Assembly: GCA_900548905.1 (NCBI GenBank) | Contig: URMK01000003.1 | Location: 167,594-231,593 of the forward strand | DNA: 64,000 nucleotides | From: an uncultured Lachnospiraceae bacterium | Lineage (GTDB): Bacteria; Bacillota; Clostridia; Lachnospirales; Lachnospiraceae | Direction of reading: 5' to 3' | Shown: piece by piece, positions 1-8,989 of the stretch | Layout: the number at the start of each line of letters is the position of its first letter | Position numbering within the stretch: position 1 is the first letter of the stretch | Made by a program: the position numbers and the translations under genes | Notes under the pieces: generated by a model | What the model saw: the letters and a program-made list of their open reading frames with translations, nothing else | Told to the model about the DNA's origin: nothing | Database searches by the model: none

Positions 1-105
1 CGGATTTCCTCCTGTTGGGGCGGATAGGGAAGAAGGGTGCTTTCCACACCCTTTTCCTTCTGCTTTACCGCCTTATTTTCCTCTTGTTTCCTGCAAAATC
101 TCTGC

Positions 106-1656
106 CTACTGCTGCGCCGCCCAGGCATCCAGCTGTGCCTGTTTTTCGGCTATGATGGTATCGATGCCCGCATCCTTCAGCTCCTGCACCATTTTGGGAA
201 CCGCTTCTTCCGGATTCAGGGATCCGCAGTCCAGGGCATTTTTGTACTTTGCCATAACATTGTTGCATGCCGTGATTTCATTGAGCACATCGGAATTATC
301 CCATACGAAGCCGAAAGCCTTACTCAGCTTTGCGTTATTGTTGAATTCTTCCGTCTGCTTCCAAATATCCGCGCCGTCAACCTCCCAGGGAATGCTGATC
401 AGCTCATTGGGCCATACCCAGGCCACGCTGCTGTAGGTGGTATTGGATGCATCCACGCCTTCGGGATAGGTGAGTACGCCTTTTTCCCCGTCAATCAGGA
501 AGTTTTCCCCTTCTATCCCGTTAATCAGGATGTTGCTTAAATCGGGGTTGCTGTATATTTCGTTCAACACCTGCATGGCTCGTTCCGGTTTTTCACTGTT
601 ATGGGCAATATACCAGGTATTCATTCCGGATGCGGAGGTACGGTAAGTTTCCACCAGCTCCACAACCGTGATATCCTTGCCTACTTTCCTGCTCCACTCC
701 GCTTCGATCCCGGGTTTTGTATTACAGAAGTAGCTGAAGCCCTTTCCCGCCGCCATCAACTCATAGGCATTCTGGGTATTTGTCGCCGCATCGGGCATGA
801 TATATCCCAGCTGTGCCCAGTCATATCTGCGCTGCACAATTTCCTTGAAGGTATCCGTTTCATACCAGTCAACCACCGTCATCTCCGAATCATCCAGGCA
901 GTTCTCAAGCCAGCCGAAGTCACCGCCCAGATCATCTCTGGTAATATTGTAATAGCCCATGCCTCCATTATCGGATACCAGCGGATAGCTGTCCGGGTAT
1001 TTTTCTTTTACAGCGGCGAACAGGCCTTCCAGATCCTCTTCCGTCTTAATGGCGGAAATATCGTAGCCGGATGCCTCCAGCATGTCCGTTCTCATAGCGA
1101 TGCCGAAGCCCTCCGCCTTATCCTTATTATTAGGTACGCCGTAAATCTGTCCGCCTATGCTTACACAGTTCCAGTCCGTATCCGGTACGACAGACAGAAT
1201 ATCTTTTCCATAATCCGGAAGTAAATCATCCAGGGCCAAAATCTGCCCCGTATTGGCTGCAGTAATTGTGGAAAATGCGAAATTCGGGAACAGATCCAGC
1301 TTTTCTCCGGAAGAAAGCATGAGGTTTACTTCCTCTGAAAAACTGCCGTAGCTTAAACGCACCAGCTCAATCCTTGTATTATACTTGGCCAGCGTTATTT
1401 CAGAAGCCGCCTCCGCTACCTTTTCACAGCTCTCCGAGGTGGCATCCCCAACGCATACAATCTTGCAGACATATTCTTCCTGCCCGGATAAATCACCGGC
1501 ATCTGCCTCCGAAGCTGTGCTTTCCGTCTGCTCCATTCCGGAGGCAGACGGTGTATTCGTCTGGGCGCCCGCCTGTTCCTTCGTTCCTCCGCAGCCCACT
1601 GCCGCTGTGGAAATCAGCGCTGCTGTAAGTAAGCCTGCCAACCATTTTCGTTTCAT
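106..1656 (-). CDS. ABC transporter extracellular solute-binding lipoprotein
   Basis: This 516-residue protein is an exported lipoprotein that should capture a sugar or oligosaccharide outside the membrane and hand it to an ABC permease pair. The N-terminus has a basic start (MKRKW), a hydrophobic stretch and a lipobox ending AAVGC (Cys22), followed by a Ser/Thr/Gly/Glu-rich linker typical of Firmicutes binding proteins. The start is supported by a GGGAGG Shine-Dalgarno about 5 bases upstream. It lies 152 bp downstream of the YesN-type regulator and on the same strand, so the kinase/regulator pair may control it. Its own permeases are not next to it; they may be beyond the left edge or it may share those of cluster A. 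The substrate cannot be read from sequence. Confidence 0.9.
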   Translation of the reverse strand: MKRKWLAGLLTAALISTAAVGCGGTKEQAGAQTNTPSASGMEQTESTASEADAGDLSGQEEYVCKIVCVGDATSESCEKVAEAASEITLAKYNTRIELVRLSYGSFSEEVNLMLSSGEKLDLFPNFAFSTITAANTGQILALDDLLPDYGKDILSVVPDTDWNCVSIGGQIYGVPNNKDKAEGFGIAMRTDMLEASGYDISAIKTEEDLEGLFAAVKEKYPDSYPLVSDNGGMGYYNITRDDLGGDFGWLENCLDDSEMTVVDWYETDTFKEIVQRRYDWAQLGYIMPDAATNTQNAYELMAAGKGFSYFCNTKPGIEAEWSRKVGKDITVVELVETYRTSASGMNTWYIAHNSEKPERAMQVLNEIYSNPDLSNILINGIEGENFLIDGEKGVLTYPEGVDASNTTYSSVAWVWPNELISIPWEVDGADIWKQTEEFNNNAKLSKAFGFVWDNSDVLNEITACNNVMAKYKNALDCGSLNPEEAVPKMVQELKDAGIDTIIAEKQAQLDAWAAQQ

Positions 1657-1808
1657 TTCATTCCCTCCCTTGTCTTTGATGCTTTTACTATAGCATGGCA
1701 GCTCCCCCGGTTCCGCCTCGTTTGTAACCTGTTATTGTCATAATTATTACTTCTTTTAAGGATCCGCCGTCTATTGTAAAAAAAGTGACTTTTCGCTGTT
1801 GAATTTGT

Positions 1809-3401
1809 TCACTCTTCCTGCTTTTTCCTTTCGTCCGTCGGACTGACACCGAAAGTTTTTCTGTAAACCTGGGAAAAGTGGGAAAAATTACTATAGCCAA
1901 CCTTCAGCGCCACTATACTAACCGGAAGCTGAGAACTGATAAGAAGCGCCCTGGCCATTTTCATCTTTTCACGGACAATAAATTCTTTTAGGGAGATTCC
2001 TTCCACTTTTTTAAACAGACGGGAAACATAATTGGGGTTCATAAATACCTGTACCGCGATATCCTCCCTGCGGATGTCACTGTCCAGATGGTGATATATG
2101 TATTCTTTTATGGCCTCCACCTGTCCTCCTGCTCTTCCTGCATCCTCTTCCTCCTCTGCAAAATAGGAAGTAACTATTTTTAAAAACGCCTGCATATTCT
2201 GAAGCGTCTCATAGGCGTGCAGGGCGGTCTGCCGCTGCTGTTCCTCCGGGAATATATCCTCCCAGGACGTATCCGTCTTTTCTTCCGTCAGACAGATAAT
2301 CCTGTAAAAATCATTATAAAACTTCTGAAGGCTCTCCGCGTTCAGCGCATCCGCATCCGCCAGTTCCTGCAGATACCGGCAGGCTTCTTCATAAACCGTT
2401 TTTCCCATTCCCCGGACAAGCAGCGTTTCCCAGGTTCTGAAATCCGGCTGGAGGATTGGGGCCGTTTTCGTTTCTTTTCGCTCCTCTTCCACATAAATTC
2501 CCGGCTTCCGGGCTACATTATCCTTATTTTTATGCCTGATGGCATCCAACTTCCCCGGCATCGAACGGAACATTCCGGTACCGCTCACATACAGCGCCTG
2601 TTCACAGCAGAAAAAACGGGAAGCAGTATTATAAAAATTCTCCAGCTGCCTTCTTATTTTTTCCTCGTCAGGTTGTTTTCCTTCCTCACCGTAAACAAGG
2701 AATATATATTCCTCATGACTCAGGCAGCCGATATAGACCTTGCTTTTCCATTCCTGAAACAGCTCTTCCAGAATATTGGCACAGGAATAACGGAATAAAT
2801 CCCGCTCCCACGGCGCATTATTCCAACTCAGGATCTGGTATAAAATAAGAAAACACGGACTGGAATCACAGATATTCCGCCCCATTTTCTGCATATCCAC
2901 CAACAGCTTCCGGTACCTTTCCCCATTTTCCGGTTCCTGATACCATTCCCTGAAAAGCTGATCCGTTATCCGGTCACGCTCCTCAAAAAGTGTTTTTCCA
3001 TAAGAATAAAATTTCTGCTGCTCACGTTTATCCCGGATCCTCTGTGTTGCCCGCAAAATGGCATTCCCGATATCTTCGTATCTGGCAGGCTGCAGAATAT
3101 AGTCGAAACTTCCCAGCTGCATAGCTGTCCTGGCATAAACAAAATCTGCATGGGCGGTAAGAAAGATACATTCTGTCTCCATACCCTGATCCTGCGTCCA
3201 CTTAAGCAGGGAAAGTCCGTTTTCTCCCGGCATTTCTATATCGCAAAGCATGATGTCCACTTTATTAAGAAGAAGGATTCCTTTTGCTTCCACCGCATTG
3301 TAAGCCTTCCAAACCTTGTCCACTCCGAGATTTTCCCAGGGTACCTCGGACAGAATCCCCTCCACCACATGTATCTGATCATCAATCACCAATACTGTCA
3401 T
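1809..3401 (-). CDS. YesN-type response regulator, REC + AraC HTH
   Basis: A 530-residue cytoplasmic response regulator. Residues 1-120 form a receiver domain with acidic DD near residue 7 and the phospho-acceptor Asp54 in LCDIEMPGE. The last 100 residues are an AraC-type double helix-turn-helix (IRREDIAVQVFMNPNYVSRL, then the second helix around GYSNFSHFSQVYRKTFGVSP). The middle 300 residues are the variable linker common in YesN proteins. The gene starts 15 bp after the YesM-type kinase gene ends, so the two are co-transcribed and form a two-component pair. Such pairs usually activate nearby carbohydrate-uptake genes, here the binding proteins on either side. Specific ligand unknown. Confidence 0.92.
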   Translation of the reverse strand: MTVLVIDDQIHVVEGILSEVPWENLGVDKVWKAYNAVEAKGILLLNKVDIMLCDIEMPGENGLSLLKWTQDQGMETECIFLTAHADFVYARTAMQLGSFDYILQPARYEDIGNAILRATQRIRDKREQQKFYSYGKTLFEERDRITDQLFREWYQEPENGERYRKLLVDMQKMGRNICDSSPCFLILYQILSWNNAPWERDLFRYSCANILEELFQEWKSKVYIGCLSHEEYIFLVYGEEGKQPDEEKIRRQLENFYNTASRFFCCEQALYVSGTGMFRSMPGKLDAIRHKNKDNVARKPGIYVEEERKETKTAPILQPDFRTWETLLVRGMGKTVYEEACRYLQELADADALNAESLQKFYNDFYRIICLTEEKTDTSWEDIFPEEQQRQTALHAYETLQNMQAFLKIVTSYFAEEEEDAGRAGGQVEAIKEYIYHHLDSDIRREDIAVQVFMNPNYVSRLFKKVEGISLKEFIVREKMKMARALLISSQLPVSIVALKVGYSNFSHFSQVYRKTFGVSPTDERKKQEE

Positions 3402-3416
3402 AGTTACTATCCTCCC

Positions 3417-5120
3417 TTACAAATTCACTGCCGGCCGCCTTGCTTCTTCAAAGGGGATGAAAATATCCACACAGGCCCCGCTCATATTGCTGTATACAAA
3501 GCTGCACGGCTTTTGATAAACAAGAGAAAAACGCTGCTCCACATTATTAATTCCCATATGTTCCCCCGGCATCCTCTTTTCAGGATCGTTCAGAATCTCC
3601 AGAACCTCCTCAGGAAAACCTTTCCCATTATCCATAATAGTGATATTCACAAATTTTTCTTCTCCGTCCAGAAACAGCCTTGCCTTAATCAATATCTGCA
3701 TGAATCCTTCCCCGCTCTTTTCATACTTGAAGGAGTTCTCCACAAAGGTCAGCAAAGACATGGGCGGTATCCCGAACTGCATAAGCTGTTGACTCACATC
3801 CTCCTCATATTCCGGCGGCCTGGCACTGCTCATCTGCTGCAGCTTTACATAAGAACGGACGCTGTCCAGTTCTTTTCCCAAAGGTACAATCATATCATGA
3901 TCCTTTAAAACCGCCCGTAAATATTCGGACAGCGTCAATATCATTTCCTGCATCTGTGCATATTTCCGGGCCGCCGTCATCGCGTACAGATTTTTCATAC
4001 AGTTCAGGAAAAAGTGGGGACGTATCTGAATCTGATAATACTGCAGCTCTGTCTGCTGGGCCTGAATCAAGCGCACATATGCCAGGATTTTGAGTTCCTT
4101 AATTCGATCCATCATGGCATTAAAGGTAGATTCCATTTTTTTATACTCTTTAACCCGGTTTCTCACACAAAGGCGGGATTCCAGCCCATCATCGCCGATT
4201 TGTTCCATGGTTTCCACCATCTGTTCCAACGGATTAAGGAAGTCACGTTTCAGCATGCGGTAGCATCTTAACAACAGGATAACAAAAAAGACCGAGAGAA
4301 GCAGCATGACAAGAGGCAGGGATTCCATACTCCAAATCCCCCGGTATGGTTCCACCAGCATCAGATAGCAATTCAGGATTTCTGAATAGCTCATTACTAC
4401 AAACTGATTTCTGGCGTTGCCTGTCAGGTAAGAGGTTTTCCCTTCCTGTACACGGATTCCCAGATCCTTCATCTGTTCCTCATAAGATAGGATTTCCTCA
4501 TTTTCTTCAAATACAAGATAACTGTTTTCACTTCCTATTTCCTCAATAGTGGATACATTTCCCACATCAATAATACAGCTGCTGTAAACGCCGCCCAGCC
4601 CCATGATTTTCAAAAAATAGTATGTATCTCCTATTTTCTGTACCCGCCAGTCGGTTATAGCCCCATCCCCTTTTTCCTTCACAAGCCGGTTGAGATAGGT
4701 TTTAATATTCTCCTTTTCATCGTAGGAAACATTCTTACGGAATGGACCGTTGGTAATATTGCTTTTCGGGCTGATAATGCAAAAGGCCGATATGCTGTCA
4801 ATGGTTTTCATGACGGATTCGAATTTTTCCTGAAGTTGCTGCACCTGCAGATAGCTGTCCACATAGCTTAAGGGATAACGCAGGGCATTAAAACCGCCGT
4901 CATTGGCAATCATATCCGACATGAAGTATTCTATATTCTTCAAATCCTCCTCCAGGAAGGATTCATACATGGTGAGCCGCGTTTGATTGTTTTCGGTAAG
5001 GCGCTGTATGTATATGGTATTGCTGTAGACGTTCAGGCCAATCAGGAAAAAAAAGAAGGGTATCAGGAAGAGCATGCTTATTTTTAGAAGAGCGGTTTTG
5101 GCGGTGATTGGACGGTTCAT
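3417..5120 (-). CDS. YesM-type sensor histidine kinase
   Basis: A 567-residue membrane sensor kinase. I use the ATG at 5120 (MNRPITAK) because AGAGGA sits 6 bases before it; an upstream in-frame ATG at 5153 lacks a good site. Membrane helix 1 is about residues 13-33 and helix 2 about 267-287, enclosing an extracellular sensor of about 230 residues. A HAMP-like linker follows, then the His_kinase block with QIRPHFFLNCMKNLYAM (His369) and an ATPase domain with FVENSFKYEKS (N box) and DNGKGF (G1). This is the LytS/YesM architecture. Its partner is the regulator 15 bp downstream. The signal is probably a carbohydrate or a loaded binding protein, which is inference. Confidence 0.93.
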   Translation of the reverse strand: MNRPITAKTALLKISMLFLIPFFFFLIGLNVYSNTIYIQRLTENNQTRLTMYESFLEEDLKNIEYFMSDMIANDGGFNALRYPLSYVDSYLQVQQLQEKFESVMKTIDSISAFCIISPKSNITNGPFRKNVSYDEKENIKTYLNRLVKEKGDGAITDWRVQKIGDTYYFLKIMGLGGVYSSCIIDVGNVSTIEEIGSENSYLVFEENEEILSYEEQMKDLGIRVQEGKTSYLTGNARNQFVVMSYSEILNCYLMLVEPYRGIWSMESLPLVMLLLSVFFVILLLRCYRMLKRDFLNPLEQMVETMEQIGDDGLESRLCVRNRVKEYKKMESTFNAMMDRIKELKILAYVRLIQAQQTELQYYQIQIRPHFFLNCMKNLYAMTAARKYAQMQEMILTLSEYLRAVLKDHDMIVPLGKELDSVRSYVKLQQMSSARPPEYEEDVSQQLMQFGIPPMSLLTFVENSFKYEKSGEGFMQILIKARLFLDGEEKFVNITIMDNGKGFPEEVLEILNDPEKRMPGEHMGINNVEQRFSLVYQKPCSFVYSNMSGACVDIFIPFEEARRPAVNL

Positions 5121-5184
5121 GGGTTGTCCTCTTTTCTTGTAATGGCGACACAAGCCTTTTATCCGGGAATGCAGGGGTATGTGT

Positions 5185-5190
5185 ATTATA
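5185..5190 (-). promoter_or_regulatory. Candidate -10 box for the kinase/regulator operon
   Basis: On the minus strand a perfect TATAAT lies 65 bases before the kinase start codon. No good TTGACA is seen 16-18 bases further upstream, so the promoter would need an activator or be weak. It lies between the cluster A terminator and the kinase gene, where a separate promoter is expected. Confidence 0.45.
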
Positions 5191-5253
5191 GCGCAGATAG
5201 CAGGTTATGGATTTTCCAGTTTATTGTAACACATATATGTAGTAATCATGTAT

Positions 5254-5293
5254 AAAAAACCGGCCGAAATATCCGGGAGGATATTTCGGCCGG
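5254..5293 (-). terminator. Rho-independent terminator after the cluster A transport operon
   Basis: A perfect 15-bp stem (arms 5260-5274 and 5279-5293, CCGGCCGAAATATCC) with a 4-base loop is followed on the minus strand by a run of T. It ends transcription of the binding-protein gene at 5359 and separates it from the kinase gene. Confidence 0.92.
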
Positions 5294-5358
5294 AAGAATA
5301 AAGACACAGATCTGGCCGGTCCTGTGTCGGGTTTTGTTTGTTGACCTGCCCTGGAGGA

Positions 5359-6894
5359 TCATTGGACGCGCGATTCCATAAATTCACGGAACTGCCTCTG
5401 ATATTCCTCTACAAATTTATCAATTCCTGCTTCCTTTAGTTTTTTCACCGCCTCATCAATTGCCGTATCGTATTCCACAAAGCCGGCGGAAATGGGGGCG
5501 ATGTATTCGGACTCCACTGCCTGCAGCTGAGCGTATTCCGCACTCACCGGCGTCATGTCAAAGGAAAAGCCGATGTCTTTCTGAGGTATACATCCCTCAT
5601 CCCAGTTTTCGTAATCCTTCACCATCTCTTCGGTGGCATAGGAAGGGTATCTCTTAAAATTAACATTGGCAGGCAGCCAGGTGTCAAAAAGTGTATCGGT
5701 ATTGATATAGTTTATTGTGCCGTCGTCATTCAGGGTATAATCGGTACCCTCCACTCCATACAGCATAAAATCTACCATTTCCCGGCTACTCTGGAGCAGA
5801 TTAATAAGCTTTACGTAACCTTCCAGTTCTGCGCCCTCCACATTCGCACTGACTGCAAATGCCGTACAATAGCTTCCTCTTGTCATCATAGGCTTCTTTG
5901 TCTTATCACCAAGATAGTAGTTCTTTAGTATTGCATCCGGAACAGCTTTTCTCACGATATCACCAAATTCAAATACTCTTTCGTTAGCCCCTCCTCTCAT
6001 AAGACATAGACCATTATTAAATTCGGTAGCGGATTGGGATGGGTTGGAAAGTTCATAGCTGGGTATAATACCCATCTGGTTCCAACGTCTTACAATTTCG
6101 CATGCCTGCTTATATTCTTCTGATTCGTAATAGCTCCATACACTGGCATCCTCCGGCTTATTACCATCCGTAAAAATAAAGGCATTCGGCCGGTATACAT
6201 TGACCGCAGAGGGAATCGCTGCATTCAGGATATTCAGGTCACAGGCACAGAAGCCTACTGCCTCGGGATACTTTTCCTTTGCCAAGGTGTAGAACCTTTC
6301 CACATCTTCCACAGAAGATAAACCGCTCATACCCACTTCTTCCAAAATATCCTGACGAGCTAATACAACAAAGTTTTCACCGGCATTCGGCTTATTACCG
6401 AAGGGTAATGCATACAGTCTCCCGTCGACAGTCCAGGTGCCAAAAGCCTCTTCTCCGCCGCAGTTTTTCTTTAAATCGTCTGTATATTTTACGGCTGCTT
6501 CTGTCAGATCCGCATAATACCCCTTGGAAATACATTTCTGCATAAAAGAAGTATCGGTATAGGTAACAAATTTTTCCCCGGTTGACAGCATCAGTTCGGT
6601 TTTTCCTCCGGCATATTCCGTCCAGGGAAGATACTGTACCGTCACATCAACATTTATTTCGTCCAATACCTTCTGTCTGAATTCATTCTGCATGAATTCC
6701 GTCATTCTCTCCGAAGCCTCCCCATACAGGATAAGTGTTGCCTGCGTTGCTTCTTCTTTGGCGTTATCCTCTGACGACGCAGCCGGGGCACTCTGTCCCG
6801 TCTCTCCGACCGGCTCCTGCCGGCCGCCGCATCCCGCCAGCATTGATACTGACAATACCGATGCCAAAATTGCTCCCAATAACCTTTTTTTCAT
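5359..6894 (-). CDS. ABC transporter solute-binding lipoprotein (cluster A)
   Basis: A 511-residue exported lipoprotein with signal peptide and lipobox (SMLAGC, Cys22) followed by a low-complexity Gly/Ser/Ala/Glu linker. The rest has the size and style of LplA-like binding proteins that serve LplB/LplC permeases. The start is supported by AGGAGG 7-8 bases upstream. It is the third gene of the unit LplB-LplC-binding protein, 54 bp after the LplC-type gene, and is closed by a strong hairpin terminator. It lacks an ATPase partner in the window, as usual for this permease type, which borrows a shared MsmX/UgpC-like ATPase. Substrate unknown, probably a plant or host glycan fragment. Confidence 0.9.
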   Translation of the reverse strand: MKKRLLGAILASVLSVSMLAGCGGRQEPVGETGQSAPAASSEDNAKEEATQATLILYGEASERMTEFMQNEFRQKVLDEINVDVTVQYLPWTEYAGGKTELMLSTGEKFVTYTDTSFMQKCISKGYYADLTEAAVKYTDDLKKNCGGEEAFGTWTVDGRLYALPFGNKPNAGENFVVLARQDILEEVGMSGLSSVEDVERFYTLAKEKYPEAVGFCACDLNILNAAIPSAVNVYRPNAFIFTDGNKPEDASVWSYYESEEYKQACEIVRRWNQMGIIPSYELSNPSQSATEFNNGLCLMRGGANERVFEFGDIVRKAVPDAILKNYYLGDKTKKPMMTRGSYCTAFAVSANVEGAELEGYVKLINLLQSSREMVDFMLYGVEGTDYTLNDDGTINYINTDTLFDTWLPANVNFKRYPSYATEEMVKDYENWDEGCIPQKDIGFSFDMTPVSAEYAQLQAVESEYIAPISAGFVEYDTAIDEAVKKLKEAGIDKFVEEYQRQFREFMESRVQ

Positions 6895-6948
6895 AGATGA
6901 ACCTCCTGATTATATATAGTTTATCATTGCTAAACAGCTCCCGCTGTA

Positions 6949-7836
6949 TTAACCCTTTAACGCCCCGACAGTAACTCCTTTTGCAAAATATTTCTGTGCA
7001 AACGGATATAAAAGAATAATCGGTCCCACTGCAATACAAGTAATTGCCATTTTTATCGTCTGCGTCGGCAGAATAATATGGCTTGACATAGTTCCGCTGG
7101 GATTCGTTGACAGATAAGAAATATTCGCCATCATTTTGTATAGTATATACTGCATGGAATACAGCTCATCCTTATTAACCAGCATCAGGGGCAGATAAAA
7201 ATCATTCCAGTATTGCAGAGAATAAAACAGTATTATTGTGACAATTCCTGCCTTGGAAAGGGGCAGGACAATCTTTCCCAAAATTCTGAAATGCCCTGCT
7301 CCGTCTATCTTGGCACTTTCTATTAATTCATAAGGAAGACCATTGAAAAAATTTCTCATAAGATACATATTGAATACATTCATAGCATAGGGCAAAATCA
7401 GCGCCAGCAGAGAATCCTTCAGCCCCAGATACTTGGTACATATCAGATACCAGGGAAGCATTCCTCCATTGAAAAGCATAGTAAAATAAGCAAAAAATGC
7501 CAGTTTCCCCCGATGGGCGAAATCCTTTACAGATAAAACATAAGCAAAACATACTGTAATAAATACAGACAGTAATGTTCCGATAACAGTTGTCAATATG
7601 CTGATTTTATAGGCATTAAACAACTTATACCCCTGTGAAGCAAAAACATAACGGTATGTATCCAGGCTGAAATTTTTGGGAATTAACCGGAATCCATATT
7701 TTACAACATCGCTTTCTGTTGAAAAGGAGCCTGATACGGCTATCAAAATCGGAAATAATGTTAAAATGGAAATTATGGTAAGTACAATATAAAATACAAT
7801 GTTCAGGCTTTTTTCTCCGAACTTTTTCTTTTTCAT
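6949..7836 (-). CDS. Carbohydrate ABC transporter permease, LplC/CarB type
   Basis: A 295-residue inner-membrane permease with about six hydrophobic segments. The cytoplasmic coupling loop with the EAA motif is visible as ESAKIDGAGHFRILGKIVLP, and the C-terminus ends GVTVGALKG, typical of this family. The start has TAGGAG 7 bases upstream. It follows the LplB-type gene by 44 bp and precedes the binding-protein gene, so the three form one importer. The energising ATPase must be encoded elsewhere. Confidence 0.93.
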   Translation of the reverse strand: MKKKKFGEKSLNIVFYIVLTIISILTLFPILIAVSGSFSTESDVVKYGFRLIPKNFSLDTYRYVFASQGYKLFNAYKISILTTVIGTLLSVFITVCFAYVLSVKDFAHRGKLAFFAYFTMLFNGGMLPWYLICTKYLGLKDSLLALILPYAMNVFNMYLMRNFFNGLPYELIESAKIDGAGHFRILGKIVLPLSKAGIVTIILFYSLQYWNDFYLPLMLVNKDELYSMQYILYKMMANISYLSTNPSGTMSSHIILPTQTIKMAITCIAVGPIILLYPFAQKYFAKGVTVGALKG

Positions 7837-7880
7837 TTTCTGCTCCTATCTATACTCGTTTGTATATTAATCCAGTACGT

Positions 7881-8819
7881 TTAAAACAAAGTAGCCTCTT
7901 TGTCATAATGCCCAGCAAGTTTATTGGCAACTATAATCAATAAGAATCCAAAAACAGACTGATAAAGAGATATGGCGGACGCAAATGCCATTTCACCATT
8001 TCTTACCCCGCTCCGGTAAACGAACACATCAATTAAATCCGTTGTCGGCAGTAAAAGGGGATTCAGGTTTGTCATTCCTATAATCATGTTCAAGTTGCCT
8101 TTCAGCATATTCCCCACAGACAGCAGGAATAAAATTACCACCGTTGGTTTCAACATTGGAAGGGTTATCTTGCAGATTCTTTGCCATTTGGCGGCCCCGT
8201 CCACTTCCGCAGCTTCATATAAAGAAACATCAATGCCCGATAAAACCCCAAAATATATAATGGAGCTGTACCCTGCGCTCTGCCAGGTATTTGCAATTAC
8301 CAATATGATTATCCATACTTTAGGATGGGAATAGAAATCATAAGGCTGCCCGCCAAGCGCTGTTATGATATGATTCAAATAACCTGTCTGTACATTTAGT
8401 AAAGTATAGGTTATGGCACCAATTACCATCCAGGATATAAAATATGGAAAAAATAAAATACTCTGCGTTATTTTTACAAAACGCTTATGCATCACCTCAC
8501 TTAGCATAATGGCAATTCCAATCGCCGCTATGGTTCCTACCATAAAAAAAAGTATGTTATAAAGAATGGTATATTTGGTGGAACGGATTGCCGTACTCAA
8601 ATTATTAAAGAAGAACTGGAAATTTTTAAATAACGGCTCGGCCCATGGGCTGCCGAAAATCCCCCCTCTGAAGTTGTATTCTTTAAAAACAAGCACAATG
8701 CCCGTCATAGGCAGATATGAAAACAGCAACAGTGCTGTTACTCCCGGTGCCGCAAGCAGATATAACGGCCAATCCCTCTTTAAATTTCCTTTTTTCTTTT
8801 TACCTTTCATTTCTTTCAT
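7881..8819 (-). CDS. Carbohydrate ABC transporter permease, LplB type
   Basis: A 312-residue membrane permease, first gene of the cluster A transport unit. After a very basic N-terminus (KEMKGKKKKGNLKRDW) it has six predicted membrane segments, the LplB signature GIVLVFKEYNFRGGIFGSPW near residue 45, and an EAA loop reading EAAEVDGAAKWQRICKITLP. It pairs with the LplC-type permease 44 bp downstream. The intergenic region upstream, about 170 bp, holds the terminator of the AraC gene and so should also hold this operon's promoter, but I see no clear -35/-10 pair. Confidence 0.93.
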   Translation of the reverse strand: MKEMKGKKKKGNLKRDWPLYLLAAPGVTALLLFSYLPMTGIVLVFKEYNFRGGIFGSPWAEPLFKNFQFFFNNLSTAIRSTKYTILYNILFFMVGTIAAIGIAIMLSEVMHKRFVKITQSILFFPYFISWMVIGAITYTLLNVQTGYLNHIITALGGQPYDFYSHPKVWIIILVIANTWQSAGYSSIIYFGVLSGIDVSLYEAAEVDGAAKWQRICKITLPMLKPTVVILFLLSVGNMLKGNLNMIIGMTNLNPLLLPTTDLIDVFVYRSGVRNGEMAFASAISLYQSVFGFLLIIVANKLAGHYDKEATLF

Positions 8820-8910
8820 AGTTAACTCTTTCCCTTCTGCATTCTGTCCATATTTCCCAAATATTCATTGCTGAGGAAACAGTAACATAGTATCCCATAT
8901 TTTCAAACAA

Positions 8911-8964
8911 AAGAAAAAAGCATTTTTTGCAATTATCTCTGAATAATTACCAAAAATGCTTTTC
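8911..8964 (-). terminator. Terminator of the membrane AraC regulator gene
   Basis: Read on the minus strand, AAAAGCATTTTT and AAAAAATGCTTTT pair, with ATTAT/ATAAT also pairing inside, followed by TTTTTTC. It lies 26 bp after the regulator stop codon. Confidence 0.8.
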
Positions 8965-8989
8965 ATTTTTCTATTTTTATATCATTTTT

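Noticed and set aside
1..105. Hairpin AAGGGTG/CACCCTT at 33-53 as terminator of the first gene
   Set aside because: The stem is only 7 bp and no T run follows on the minus strand; possible but not supported.
37..540. Plus-strand frames inside the first binding-protein gene
   Set aside because: They mirror the minus-strand gene, lack ribosome sites and show no domain; they are shadows.
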